Shown: piece after piece, positions 8,745 through 18,338 of the stretch
How positions within the stretch are numbered: the stretch's first letter is position 1
How the letters are laid out: every line of letters starts with the position of its first letter
Assembly: GCA_040500365.1 (NCBI GenBank)
Contig: CP148031.1
Coordinates: 1,054,001 to 1,118,000 of the forward strand
Direction: 5' to 3'
From: Dehalobacter alkaniphilus
GTDB lineage: Bacteria > Bacillota > Desulfitobacteriia > Desulfitobacteriales > Syntrophobotulaceae
DNA length: 64,000 bases
The notes under the pieces: generated by a model
What the model saw: only the letters and a program-made list of their open reading frames with translations
The model's database searches: none
What the model was told of the DNA's origin: nothing
Made by a program: the position numbers and the translations under genes

Positions 8745-9412
8745 CTCTAAAGATAATTGCTTGCGAGGTTATGAAAGAAGAACTGCTTACCGTGGCCTCA
8801 GGCCGTAACATTGAATTCGAGTTTCTCCCACAGGTACGTCATAATCATCCGGAAAAATTGGGGATGGAATTGCAGAGCATTCTGGATAGTTCAATTGGCT
8901 ATTCGCGAGTTGTGTTGGGCTACGGGCTATGCGGGGGCGCTGCAAAAAAATTGCGGGCGGGTGACTTTACTTTGACAATACCACGAGTACATGAATGCAC
9001 TCCGCTGCTGCTCGGCTCTCAAGCAAGTTATGAGAAACACCGTTTGGATGAAATAGGTACATTGTATATGTCATGTGGCTGGACGAATAGTGAAGGGTCT
9101 ATTGTTGGGGAGTATAATCGCACCTATGAAAAGTATGGCGAAAAAATGACTGCCATACTTATCGCCACGATGTATAGCAGCTATAAGCGCGTATTGTTTA
9201 TCCGTACAGGTATTCCGAATGAAGAAAAATATCTGCGGCGGTCCAAGGAAATAGGACAATTACTGAAATTGGATCATCAAATAGCGCAAGGAAATCTGAG
9301 ATATATTGATAAGATGGTTAATGGACCATGGCTTGAAGATGAGTTTATCAATATTCCCCCTCACGGATTAATCGATGAATCATATTTTATAGATCAACAT
9401 CAGAATATGTAA
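8741..9412 (+). CDS. DUF1638 domain protein
   Basis: A 223-residue soluble protein beginning KIIACEVMKEELLTV, with HPEKLGMELQSILD, VVLGYGLCGGAAKKL, ARI-type HECTPLLLGS, TLYMSCGWTNSEGS and KRVLFIRTG. These are the hallmarks of DUF1638 proteins, which accompany corrinoid methyltransferases in methanogens and acetogen-like Firmicutes. Conserved Cys residues (ACE, YGLCGG, HEC, MSCGW) could bind a metal or a corrinoid; this is inference. The start has AGGAGA upstream and overlaps the stop of the previous remnant (ATGA). It seems intact in an otherwise ruined operon, so it may no longer have partners locally. Its biochemical function is unknown. Confidence 0.8.
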   Translation: MTLKIIACEVMKEELLTVASGRNIEFEFLPQVRHNHPEKLGMELQSILDSSIGYSRVVLGYGLCGGAAKKLRAGDFTLTIPRVHECTPLLLGSQASYEKHRLDEIGTLYMSCGWTNSEGSIVGEYNRTYEKYGEKMTAILIATMYSSYKRVLFIRTGIPNEEKYLRRSKEIGQLLKLDHQIAQGNLRYIDKMVNGPWLEDEFINIPPHGLIDESYFIDQHQNM

Positions 9413-9438
9413 TCTTGCCGGTTTCAAGAGCGTGAACA

Positions 9439-9722
9439 ATGACTCATATTGCTAAATGCAATCCTAAATCTCTTAGCTCTTGTCATTGTTTGAATGTAAG
9501 GCGAGCTTCACGGGCGGTAACCAATTTTATGATAAGGTTTTGGAACCAATCGGACTTAAAGTTACGCAGTATTCGTTATTGTGGAATCTGTGCAAAGCCG
9601 CATCGGTCAACGCTTGGGCGAAATGGGATGAAGCTCAAGCATCACAGGAGAAATATTTGGAAGTGGTGGAATTGGCTGATTTTAAGAAGTTGTTTTTAAA
9701 ACTGGAAGCCTTGGTACTGTAA
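9439..9722 (+). pseudogene. MarR-family regulator, frameshifted with internal deletion
   Basis: The first frame gives SSCHCLNVRRASRAVTNF. The next frame gives YDKVLEPIGLKVTQYSLLWN, then jumps from the recognition-helix region (KAASVNAW) straight to the C-terminal helix (YLEVVELADFKKLFLKLEAL). The central wing is deleted. The N-terminus matches the broken MarR at 5537 (CNCINLRRASQAIT), so the two were paralogues. It follows the DUF1638 gene by 26 nt. Confidence 0.7.
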
Positions 9723-9972
9723 ATCTCAACCCGCCTATTTTATTGAAGTAAAACTGTTAACCTCTGCTTATTAGTCAAATTATAATGAGAAAGTACAATA
9801 AAGCACTCCTGCAAAATTAAAACTCCCTTTGTAAAAAGGAGAACCTACATGTACTCACTAGGTTTCAGATGACAACTGAACCATCAATGAAGTTTCTAAA
9901 AGTTAACCGCAAAGCGATTAGGTAGATAAAAAACTAATATACCTATCGGAAGAGGGATTTTTATTTGAAAAT

Positions 9973-10381
9973 ATGGTTGCTGACTTAACTAAAGACAATG
10001 ATATCAATACAAAGTCAAAATGGCTTACGCTAGCTGTTACTTGTCTTGGAGTGCTACTGCTTAATATTGATTTGTTTATTGTAAATGTTGCATTGCCTGC
10101 TATCAGTAAAAGCCTGCATGCCCCTTTGAATATGGTTTCTTGGACTATTTCTGCATATCATTTTTTTAGAGAGCCGAACCCAAGATCCATTGATTGAACT
10201 ATCGATTTTTAAAAATGTAAACTTTATCATGCCATGTTTAAGTTTGTTTCTATTTTCTGCAGCTTTATTTGGATCTCAGCCTTACTGGAGCCTGTTTTTA
10301 CAAAGCTTTTGGAGATTTACACCGCTGCAAGGTGGACTTGCACCCGAATGTGTCGAGGAGTTTCTGAGGACATCGTTTTAA
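9973..10381 (+). pseudogene. DHA2-family (EmrB/QacA-like) MFS transporter, internally deleted
   Basis: The ATG at 9973 begins MVADLTKDND, followed by helix 1 (WLTLAVTCLGVLLLNIDLFI) and VNVALPAISKSLH, the start of 14-helix drug exporters. After ~60 residues the sequence jumps to the middle of the protein (QDPLIELSIFKNVNFIMPCL...YWSLFLQSFWRFTPLQGG), with a one-base shift at about 10180. The remainder is missing after 10381. At least 200 codons are deleted, so no transporter can be made. Confidence 0.75.
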
Positions 10382-10723
10382 GGGATGCACCTAAAATACC
10401 CAACGCAACTTTTCAGAAAACAGAGTAGAAGATGCTAACCGGTGTCCAGTGGGCGGAAATCTAATTGTAGTGGAGCATAAGGATTTTCAAAGCCCGTCTA
10501 TTATGAGAGAAAAGAGGTTAAGAATAAGCGAATAGACCCCCATGCTGCTAGCGCGGCACCATCGAAAGGATGAAAATTGGTTAATGTCGAATTACCTATT
10601 TGGCTGGCGAAGGTAGGTCGGGTTTCTATGGTGCTTCGAGCTCGTCGAATAGACTGACCACAGCGACCAGGTGCACCACAGATTGTTGCCTCTTTTAGAG
10701 AGCACGTAGGATAGAATGATGTC
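10382..10723. other. no gene; probable non-coding left end of IS110 element
   Basis: No supported coding sequence. It precedes a truncated IS110 transposase in the sense orientation. In the IS110 group the DNA upstream of the transposase encodes the bridge RNA that pairs with donor and target. Segment 10500-10720 has several short self-complementary blocks (for example TTCGAGCTCGTCGAA-like sequence near 10637). Assignment as a bridge-RNA region is inference. Confidence 0.35.
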
Positions 10724-11075
10724 ATGTATACCCACTGATGCGGCTTGTACGTTCATAAAAAGAACGTTGTCGCATGTGCGCTCACTCCCGAAGGGAAAGA
10801 AATCCGTACCTTTTTAACGATGACCTATGACTTAATTACGTTAGGTGATTGGCTTAAATCCAAAGGCATTACTCATGTGGCGATGGAAAGTACAGCTTCT
10901 TACTGGAAACCGATTTACAATCTTCTGGAGCTGGAAGAATTCAAGGTAATGGTGGTCAATGCTAAGCACATCAAGAATGTGCCAGGACGCAAAACAGATG
11001 TAAAAGATGCCGAGTGGATTGCGGGGCTGTTACAACATGGTCTGCTACAAGGAAGTTATATCCCTAATATCGATT
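10724..11075 (+). pseudogene. IS110-family transposase, N-terminal part
   Basis: The DEDD (RuvC-like) domain of an IS110 transposase: VHKKNVVACALTPEGKEIRT, HVAMESTASYWKPIYNLLE, NAKHIKNVPGRKTDVKDAEW and IAGLLQHGLLQGSYIPN. The ATG at 10724 is followed by a TGA after four codons. The first catalytic Asp (normally CGLDVHK) is Tyr here. After SYIPN the sequence switches to EcfT DNA, so roughly the last three quarters are gone. It is dead by three criteria. Confidence 0.75.
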
Positions 11076-11663
11076 ATTCTAATTACAGGATTTAGCTTTG
11101 CACCAGAGCGCTTTGCTCGAGTTTCAAGCCAAACGATTCTCTTTTATGCCCTACCAGGAGAGAGATTAGGAGAAACCGTGGGAGGATTCCTAATGGGCAC
11201 GACGTTTATCTTTCGGCTTTTTAGTATGATGATCGTCTCTTCGGTATTGACTTTGACCACGTCAATGGATGATTTCACTCAATTTTTTCATAAGCTGAAG
11301 GTACCGCTAGAGGTATCTATGATGTTGACAACAGCGATACGATTTATTCCGACGCTAGATAGAAAACGACGATTTATCTTAGAAGCTCAAAAAGCGCGCG
11401 GGACAAGATTTAATGATAAAGGGATTGTCGGTCCTATTCGCTCATACTTTCCAATAATGATTCCCATGTTTATTAATTCGATTTTGATGGCTAATTCATT
11501 ATCAATGGCTATGCTTAATCGAGGGTACGGTTTGACGAGGACATGTACAGTGCTGCGAGAGATTTCATTTGCTCCTAGAGATTACTGGGTGTTTTCTCTT
11601 ATTGTTCTGTTATTGACGTTGGCTGTTTTTATTCGTTTCAGTCTGCACTTAGGGGTTCTATAG
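11076..11663 (+). pseudogene. ecfT: ECF transporter transmembrane component (EcfT/CbiQ-like), 5'-truncated
   Basis: The open frame (from 11007) starts inside the IS110 remnant; EcfT-like sequence begins near 11076. It shows several hydrophobic segments and the family motifs MLTTAIRFIPTLDRKRRFIL and EAQKARGTRF (the A-R-G coupling helix that contacts the ATPase). A second A-R-G-like motif follows near LNRGYG. The first ~80-90 residues with the early membrane helices were replaced by the IS. cbiD follows 90 nt downstream in the same direction, so the original operon probably imported cobalt or a corrinoid precursor. A matching ATPase fragment sits at 23.8-24.0 kb on the other strand. Confidence 0.7.
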
Positions 11664-11753
11664 ACTGTGACTAAACTCCGCTTCGCTAGTTCGAGTTGAA
11701 CTGTAGTTCCATTTGGATGATAATTATAATAATCTGATTATGGGAGAGAAACT

Positions 11754-12881
11754 ATGGCACGAGATAAAGATCGACATACTTGGCGGGAAGGATATACTAC
11801 AGGAAGTTGTGCTGCTGGCGCCGCTAAAGCAGCCTGTCTGCTCCTTAAAGGAGACAGCTTAGCTGATCAAATAGAAATTCCACTTCCGAGTTCGGCACGC
11901 TTTACAATGCCTATCCATGGTGGCATCGCTGGATATCCAGAGGCTAGAGCATGTATTTTGAAAGACGGCGGAGATGATGCGGATATTACGCATGGTCTTG
12001 AGATCCATGCCAGCGCGCGCTATATTTCACCATCTGGAGAGGTTCACATCCGAGGTGGTCAAGGAGTTGGTACTGTTACAAAAAAAGGATTGGCACTCTC
12101 AGTCGGAGACAGTGCCATTAACCCAGTGCCCAAAAAAATGATCTATGAAGCAGTTCGGGAGGTCTTTCCCCATGAAGAACTAGAAATTATTATCGAAGTT
12201 CCCGCTGGAGAGGCGGCTGCCTTACGCACCCTTAATCCAAGACTAGGGATCATCGGAGGAATTTCTATACTCGGAACCAGTGGGATAGTCCGACCGATGT
12301 CCGAGGAAGCGTTTAAAACCTCTATCCTACCTGAGTTGGAGCAGGCAGTCGCTTATGGACATAAAACTATTGTACTTACCCCAGGGCACTATGGGTATAG
12401 GGTCGCGACGGAACGTTTTATGGTCTCTGCTGAAGCCGTGGTTGAGATGAGTAATTTTGTTGGCTTTTTATTGGAAGAAGCGGCTTACCGGGGAATTGAA
12501 CAGGTGATTTTATTAGGACACATCGGAAAACTCATTAAAGTTTCGGCTGGAATCTTCCATACTCATAACCGTGTAGCAGATGCTCGAATGGAAATATTAC
12601 TGGCTCATGCCGCATTAGCCGGAGTTAATCTCGATACTTTAAAACGTTTGGCAGAGTTTCCAACGATCGAACGAGCCACGTTAGAGCTCTTACAACTTGG
12701 AGAGCAAAAATTGCTTCATCATCTGGCACATCTAGCAAGTGAAAGAGCCCAGGCGTTCACCTTCGGACGTTTGAGCGTTGGAACCGTTATGACGTCGTTG
12801 AACGGTCAACTAGTTGGTTGGGATTTGAAGGCACGCAATATTGTAGAAGAACAAGGCTGGGTGTGGTCAGTTGAACCGTGA
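11754..12881 (+). CDS. cbiD: cobalt-precorrin-5B C1-methyltransferase
   Basis: A 375-residue protein, normal length for CbiD. CbiD methylates C-1 of cobalt-precorrin-5B with S-adenosylmethionine in the anaerobic (early cobalt) cobalamin pathway. Diagnostic segments are REGYTTGSCAAGAAKAA near the N-terminus, GGQGVGTVTKKGLAL, NPVPKKMI, GGISILGTSGIVRPMSEEA and LLGHIGKLIKVSAGIFHTHN. The ATG at 11754 follows GGGAGAGAAACT. It lies just after the broken ecfT and before a strong hairpin. It is intact; other cbi genes are not in the window. The product would support the corrinoid enzymes encoded downstream. Confidence 0.93.
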   Translation: MARDKDRHTWREGYTTGSCAAGAAKAACLLLKGDSLADQIEIPLPSSARFTMPIHGGIAGYPEARACILKDGGDDADITHGLEIHASARYISPSGEVHIRGGQGVGTVTKKGLALSVGDSAINPVPKKMIYEAVREVFPHEELEIIIEVPAGEAAALRTLNPRLGIIGGISILGTSGIVRPMSEEAFKTSILPELEQAVAYGHKTIVLTPGHYGYRVATERFMVSAEAVVEMSNFVGFLLEEAAYRGIEQVILLGHIGKLIKVSAGIFHTHNRVADARMEILLAHAALAGVNLDTLKRLAEFPTIERATLELLQLGEQKLLHHLAHLASERAQAFTFGRLSVGTVMTSLNGQLVGWDLKARNIVEEQGWVWSVEP

Positions 12882-12947
12882 CATTTACTAGTTAGACAAA
12901 GAACTTACGAGGCACTCTTCACGAGCCTGTTCAGTCTTAAATGCACA

Positions 12948-12982
12948 GGCCCCTGTTTTCCACATTCGAGAAAACAGGGGCC
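12948..12982. terminator. strong hairpin after cbiD
   Basis: GGCCCCTGTTTTC and GAAAACAGGGGCC form a perfect 13-bp stem with a 9-nt loop, 66 nt after the cbiD stop. There is no clear T-run on either side, so it may act as an mRNA-stabilising or bidirectional transcription barrier rather than a classical terminator. Confidence 0.6.
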
Positions 12983-13198
12983 AGCTTGTCATTCAATTGT
13001 AACGGTTCTGTTCGTAGACTGTGTTTCTTTGTGTCATTGCCACTTCTCCTTGGACTAAGGTGCAGGTTAAAATTAGCCACCCAGAGAAACGCATTATTGA
13101 AAAGCTTGCTGTGAAACCTGATTTTAGCATAGAAATATGGAAAAATGGGTTCTGTTCAGTAATCCCAAAGATAATTAGAAAGCTTGCTGAATAGTCTA

Positions 13199-13315
13199 GT
13201 TTATCAGTAATCAAGTTAAATGAAATAATTGGAATAGTCCAATCAGGTGTAGATCATGCTGTTAATGAAATGAGAAACAGTCAGAGTGCATTTACAGTGC
13301 GTGGTAGTGCTAAAT
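13199..13315 (+). pseudogene. possible methyl-accepting chemotaxis protein fragment
   Basis: About 30 codons read SVIKLNEIIGIVQSGVDHAV then NEMRNSQSAF, resembling the heptad-patterned signalling helix of chemotaxis receptors. It stops at the 5' edge of the first group II intron. It is very short, so the family call is weak. The bases between the hairpin and this point (12983-13198) hold no gene that can be supported. Confidence 0.25.
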
Positions 13316-15925
13316 GTGCGACACGTTTCTAAATGAAAAGTTTAGACATTTGTAGAAATACAAAGAGAACTAACATCTTGATGAGTCGAATGATAGGGTA
13401 ACGCCTAAAAAGGCTCCTTTAATACTCCGATGGGCGTGTATATGTATAAGCGTCGAAGCGTCTAGAGCTCGGTGAAGTCGCGTGACCCTGCCCTTTTGGA
13501 ATTAAAAACCTTTTGGAAACCTGTTCAGAGGTGAACAGTGCGGGTTTAGCGCGGAAGTCTAAAAAATATCCATGGTAAGAATGTAGGCAAAACCTACTGA
13601 CAAAGTTCCGAATGTACGGGTGAATCACTAGGCTAATAGAAATGTTAGTACAAGCAAAAGCTTGGTAGACGAGGAAAAGTAAAAATATATAGTATGAAAA
13701 TCCTTATGATGTTAAAGGCATCATCAAGTCTACAAACCCAAAGGAACAACCTAAAGGTATATGCATAGATAAAGATGTTGGAACGTGGTAAGCATTGGAC
13801 GTTAAGAACTTATATTCTATGAAACGGTGATAAGGCAACTTATCTCTATCAATGTGAAAGTAGGGCCACAGTACCAATGAAACCATGATAATAAGTGGCG
13901 GAGGGATAGGCCCAAGTCAATCTATAATAAACGAAAACTTACGATCACAAAATCACTCCATAGGTTCTGGTGAGACTAAAAGAGGCTAACCTCGAAAGGA
14001 GGTGTTGCCGACTATGGCTACCACTACAGCGAATACCAAGTTGCGCCACAATGAATATTATGGGCAACAAAGTATACTTGATGAATTGTATGAAAGAAGT
14101 CTCAAGGGTGCAAAGTTTAATAAACTATACGAAAAAATTGTAGAAGAAAACAACATCCTATTAGCCTATCGAAACATTAAGGCTAACACAGGGAGTAAAA
14201 CAGAAGGCACTGACGGTTTAACCATCAAAGACATAGCAGGTATGACCAACCAAGAAGTCATTACAATGGTCAAAAGAAGGTTGAAGAACTTTACACCACA
14301 ATCGGTCAGACGGGTAGAAATCTTAAAAGATAATGGCCAAAATCGCCCTCTTGGAATACCCACTATGTCCGATCGTCTGATTCAAGCGTGTATTTATCAA
14401 ATCCTTGAGCCAATCTGTGAAGCAAGGTTTCACAATCATAGCTATGGATTTAGGCCCACTAGAAGGACAGAGCATGCACTAGCCACGATGCACAGGATGA
14501 TTAACATTCAGCACCTGCATTTTGTTGTAGATGTGGATATAAAGGGATTTTTCGATAATGTCGATCATGGAAAGCTTCTTAAACAGATGTGGACTATGGG
14601 GATTCAGGACAAGAACCTTCTTTGTATTATATCGGCTATGTTAAAGGCAGAAATTGAAGGAATAGGAATCCCCAATAAGGGTGTTCCGCAGGGTGGTCTG
14701 TGTTCTCCATTATTTTCTAACGTGGTCCTTAATGAATTAGATTGGTGGATCAGCGATCAATGGGAAAGCTATGAAACTTCATACCCCTATAAAAGAAACG
14801 AAGGCAAAATTAGAGCAATACGCAGAGGGTCAAAACTGAAGGAATGCTATATCATCAGGTACTGTGATGATTTCAAAATCATGTGTCCAACCAGAGATGT
14901 AGCAGAACGGATGTTTGTCGCAGTTAAACTCTGGCTCAAAGAGAGACTAAATCTAGAAATAAGTTCAGAAAAATCAAAGATTACAAACCTGCGCAAGAAA
15001 TCATCGGAGTTCCTCGGCTTCAAAATCAAAGCTGTTGTTAAGGGAAGGAAACGAGTCGCTAACTCAAATATCAAACCCAGTGCTGTTGTGAAAATAATAG
15101 CTAAAGGGAAGGATCTTATCAAGAAAATCCAAAAGAATTCAGCAGACAAGAATGTAAGTCTCTACAATTCTTATGTTCTTGGAACTCAAAATTACTATCG
15201 TATAGCAACACATTGTACTAAAGACTTCTCAAAAATCGGATATGAGCTTGATAGGAACATTAAAATCAGGTGGAAGTCAATCTCTACCAATAAGGGTTCT
15301 CCCAGCAAGCTATACTTGGAAAGGTATAAGGGATATGCTAAGAAGAAGACATATATACATGGTCACATCATATTCCCCATGTCAGCATGTAAAACTAAAA
15401 ATGCAATGAATCACTCCAAAATGGTAAACAAATTCACACCTGAAGGGAGAAAATTCATTCATCAACTAATCGAAAGTGTATCAGGTTTCGAATTCATATA
15501 CCTAAGCAAAAATCCAGTAATAGACCGAAGTATTGAGTATAATGACAACCGAATATCCTTATTTTCTGCCCAAGGCGGAATGTGTGAGGTACTCGGTAAA
15601 AGATTAGAAGTAAATGATTTCCATTGCCATCGTATCATTCCAATTATTGCTGGCGGAGGAGATAAATACAGTAATCTTGTCATAATTGCTCCTGATATTC
15701 ACAGATTGATACATGCAACCAAATCCGAAACAATTCAACAAATACTGGCGAAGCTTGAACTATCTAAAAAGCAGATAGCCAAAGTGAATAAATTCAGAGT
15801 ACAAGTAGGAAATATTGTGATATAAGGAAGTAGTGTTAGGTTGATGGAACGCCGTGTGAATACGAAAGTTTCGTGCACGGTGTGGAGCAGGGGCTGCGAC
15901 AAGAAGCGACTTCTTCCGCAAAATA
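13316..15925 (+). mobile_element. group II intron 1 (with maturase)
   Basis: A GTGCGAC start is present at 13316. About 700 nt of structured non-coding DNA (domains I-III) precede a reverse transcriptase ORF. Domain V lies at 15847-15888: GCCGTGTG pairs with CACGGTGT around a GAAA loop. A domain VI hairpin (AAGAAG/CTTCTT, near 15900-15918) follows. The 3' end is placed at ~15925 by analogy and is accurate to several bases. All parts appear intact, so the intron may still be mobile. Confidence 0.75.
14014..15825 (+). CDS. ltrA: group II intron reverse transcriptase/maturase
   Basis: The ATG at 14014 is ~10 nt after AAAGGAGGTG; the upstream TTG at 14002 overlaps the ribosome site. The ~603-residue protein helps the intron splice and copies it into new DNA sites. 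RT blocks: RRVEILKDNGQNRPLGIPTM, YGFRPTRRTEHALATMHRMI, VVDVDIKGFFDNVDH, GVPQGGLCSPLFSNVVLNEL, and RYCDDFKIMC, where the catalytic box is YCDD rather than the usual YADD. The maturase (X) domain follows. The C-terminus has an HNH endonuclease fold (FHCHRIIPIIAGGGDKYSNL...HRLIHA). It is full length with no breaks. Confidence 0.9.
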   Translation: MATTTANTKLRHNEYYGQQSILDELYERSLKGAKFNKLYEKIVEENNILLAYRNIKANTGSKTEGTDGLTIKDIAGMTNQEVITMVKRRLKNFTPQSVRRVEILKDNGQNRPLGIPTMSDRLIQACIYQILEPICEARFHNHSYGFRPTRRTEHALATMHRMINIQHLHFVVDVDIKGFFDNVDHGKLLKQMWTMGIQDKNLLCIISAMLKAEIEGIGIPNKGVPQGGLCSPLFSNVVLNELDWWISDQWESYETSYPYKRNEGKIRAIRRGSKLKECYIIRYCDDFKIMCPTRDVAERMFVAVKLWLKERLNLEISSEKSKITNLRKKSSEFLGFKIKAVVKGRKRVANSNIKPSAVVKIIAKGKDLIKKIQKNSADKNVSLYNSYVLGTQNYYRIATHCTKDFSKIGYELDRNIKIRWKSISTNKGSPSKLYLERYKGYAKKKTYIHGHIIFPMSACKTKNAMNHSKMVNKFTPEGRKFIHQLIESVSGFEFIYLSKNPVIDRSIEYNDNRISLFSAQGGMCEVLGKRLEVNDFHCHRIIPIIAGGGDKYSNLVIIAPDIHRLIHATKSETIQQILAKLELSKKQIAKVNKFRVQVGNIVI

Positions 15926-16488
15926 TCAGTGTAGCATAAGCTACTATTCCAGTTGTGTGGGATATTCTCGTCCGAAACTGCAAAGAGAGTAATTCCTTTG
16001 TGGGTTGCATGAGGAAAAGCCTAATCCAACGCTTAGTATCCAAAGCCTTGGAGGGCAAGAGAAAGAGTGGTATCGGTTAATGATAAGTGAATCTCTATAA
16101 GCGTCGTCACCGCAGTCGATAGTTAGGATATGATTGCTATCGTTTAGTAGTATAAGGAGTGCATCTTCCCCTAAAATGCACTTAGCACAACCTATAGGAC
16201 TACCGGCGTATTGGAGGAACCTAACCCACTCGTAACTGATAGAAGTCGAACTTGGTAAGTCCTATGAAGTCCATCATAGGATGGTAGGCTGACCGTAAGG
16301 AAAGCGGAATCCTTCAGAGGATATAGGAGGTCAGAGAAAGCGAACGCCACAAGCTGAAAGGCAACAGAAATGGAAATAACTGTGTGGATAGTGCCCTATG
16401 GCATAAACTCAAAGGATGCAGACTTCTGACTGGTGTACAACATGGTAATAAAGCGGAAAGTGAATTCTTAAAAGAGAGGTAACAGCCG

Positions 16489-17207
16489 ATGAACACTTTG
16501 GAAACAAAGTCCGCAAGACCTCTCATTACTAATTGGGACCAGATAAACTGGCAGGAAATCAATGAGTATGTAGAGAAATTGCAACAACGAATATACCATG
16601 CCGAAAGTGTAGGCGACAAACGTAAAGTACGAGACCTTCAAAGAATGCTGATGAACAGCGAGGCGGCATTGTTAGTATCGATCCGCAGGGTAACACAGCT
16701 TAACAGAGGTAAGAGAACTGCCGGAGTAGATGGATATAAGGCGTTAACGCCCAAAGACAGACTTGAATTGTACATGAAAATGAAGAATATGAGTCTGTCC
16801 CTTCATCAACCCAAGCCAGCATACCGGACATACATTGAAAAGAAAAATGGCAAACTCCGTCCATTGGGAATACCTACCGTTTTAGACAGAGTTTATCAGA
16901 ATGTGGCTCGTTTGGCATTAGAACCGCAATGGGAAGCAAGGTTTAACCCCACATCGTATGGATTTAGGCCAAAAAGAAACTGTCATGATGCAGCAGAAAG
17001 AATCTTCAATACCATGAAAGGTAAAAACAAAAAAGTATGGATATTTGAGGGTGATTTCAAAGGGTGCTTCGACGCTCTGAACCATGACTACATCATGCAA
17101 CAACTCAAAGAATTTCCCGAAACGGAACTAATCGGCAGATGGCTCAAAGCTGGATTTGTAGATAATAAGGTATTTAATGAAACCGAGGAAGGAACGCCGC
17201 AGGGCGG
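16489..17207 (+). pseudogene. ltrA: group II intron reverse transcriptase, 5' part (split by RIT)
   Basis: The first ~240 residues of a typical maturase: NWDQINWQEINEYVEKLQQR, RGKRTAGVDGYKALTP, EKKNGKLRPLGIPTVLDRVY, NPTSYGFRPKRNCHDA, FEGDFKGCFDALNHDYI and EEGTPQGG. The coding sequence stops being RT exactly at the GG of the TPQGG motif, at the left end of the RIT element. The 3' part resumes at 20678. The GAGAGG ribosome site lies upstream of the ATG. Confidence 0.9.
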
Positions 17208-17316
17208 CTTATGCAAAGCTTAGCATAAACCCCCTTATGCAAAGTAAATGATTATGCAAAGTAAATCCCTAAAGCTACCGTGTTTCGGGTGTTTCATCAA
17301 GATTTACTTTGCATAA
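17208..17316. repeat. RIT left terminal repeat array
   Basis: The outer CTTATGCAAAG is followed by two direct copies of TTATGCAAAGTAAAT (from about 17235 and 17252) and an inverted copy ATTTACTTTGCATAA near 17302-17316. These are presumed recombinase-binding sites. Confidence 0.85.
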
Positions 17317-17324
17317 TATCTGGA

Positions 17325-18338
17325 CTACTTGAGATTCGAAAGCCAGACAAGTAATGCAGCATCTTTATTCCAATCAGGAAGATTACTATCTACCAAATCT
17401 GGATAGGCATTCTCAATAGCCTTGCGTTTCAACTCAGAATCACACTTTGCATAAATTTCGGTGGTTTTGATATCCTCATGCCCAAGAAAGTCTCGGATAT
17501 AGATAAGGTTGACACCGGCCTGCAGCAGGTGCATGCTTTTCGAATGTCGAAACATATGGGGCATCACTTTCTCCGGCACAATCGTGGATATCTTTCTTGC
17601 TAAACTAACGTACTGAGAAATAATGTAAGCTATGCCTTCCTTTGTGAGCTTGTTGTGCTGCTTATTAATAAAGAGAGGATAATCACTTTTCCAGGGCTTA
17701 TCAAGGGAATTCTCCTGAATATAATGCTCCAACAAAGTCATAGTGTTTTTCATCAGTGGAACCCTTCGTACCTTATTACCTTTTCCTGTAAGGATAAGTA
17801 CTGCTGGATTATTGAGTACAACATCACGCACCTTGAGGTCGGCTAATTCCTGCACCCTGCATCCGGAGTCGTAAAGGACGCTTAACAGTGTTAGATCTCG
17901 TCTGCCTTTTGATGTCATCTTGCCAGGCTGTGATAATAAAAGTTTCATTGCCTCAGGCGTCAGATGTGGTACCGATGGTTTGGATGTCTTCTTAATTGGT
18001 ATGGCTATTACCTTTTGGAAATGAAGTATTCCTGACGGTTCTTCGTACTGTGCATACCGGTAAAAGGAATGTATGGCTGCAAGCCTCTGATTCCGAGTTG
18101 CAATGCTGCACTTGCGACTTTTTTCAATCCATTCCAAGAAATCAGTAATCAGCCCATTTGTCAGCATACTCATCTTCAGCTTTTCGACAGGGATGTCCCT
18201 CTGTTCCTGACAATACCGGATTAATAATTTAAAGGTATCACGGTAGGACGCTATTGTATTTCTGCTTGCATTTTTCTGCCCGGGCAGATATATGGAAAGG
18301 AATTCTGTAAGGTAGGTAGCAAAATCAGTCGGTTTCAT
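17325..18338 (-). CDS. ritC: RIT tyrosine recombinase C
   Basis: Third gene of the trio. The start is placed at ATG 18338 (MKPTDFATYL), with GGAAGG 8 nt upstream; the frame is open further 5' but that part overlaps ritB. It gives ~337 residues. The core-binding domain comes first, then the catalytic domain with Arg in YDSGCRVQELADL, His-x-x-Arg in MPHMFRHSKSMHLL, the LGHEDIKTTEIY segment with His and the nucleophile Tyr. All catalytic residues are present. It overlaps the ritB end by 14 bp, so translation is coupled. The three Rit proteins are thought to act together in transposition; the individual role is not known. Confidence 0.88.
   Translation of the reverse strand: MKPTDFATYLTEFLSIYLPGQKNASRNTIASYRDTFKLLIRYCQEQRDIPVEKLKMSMLTNGLITDFLEWIEKSRKCSIATRNQRLAAIHSFYRYAQYEEPSGILHFQKVIAIPIKKTSKPSVPHLTPEAMKLLLSQPGKMTSKGRRDLTLLSVLYDSGCRVQELADLKVRDVVLNNPAVLILTGKGNKVRRVPLMKNTMTLLEHYIQENSLDKPWKSDYPLFINKQHNKLTKEGIAYIISQYVSLARKISTIVPEKVMPHMFRHSKSMHLLQAGVNLIYIRDFLGHEDIKTTEIYAKCDSELKRKAIENAYPDLVDSNLPDWNKDAALLVWLSNLK

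Noticed and set aside
10436..10510. UvrA-like fragment (GGNLIVVEH)
   Set aside because: Only nine residues resemble the family; too short to support a call.
13419..13628. 69-codon minus-strand ORF in the intron 5' region
   Set aside because: Antisense to structured group II intron RNA; no coding features.
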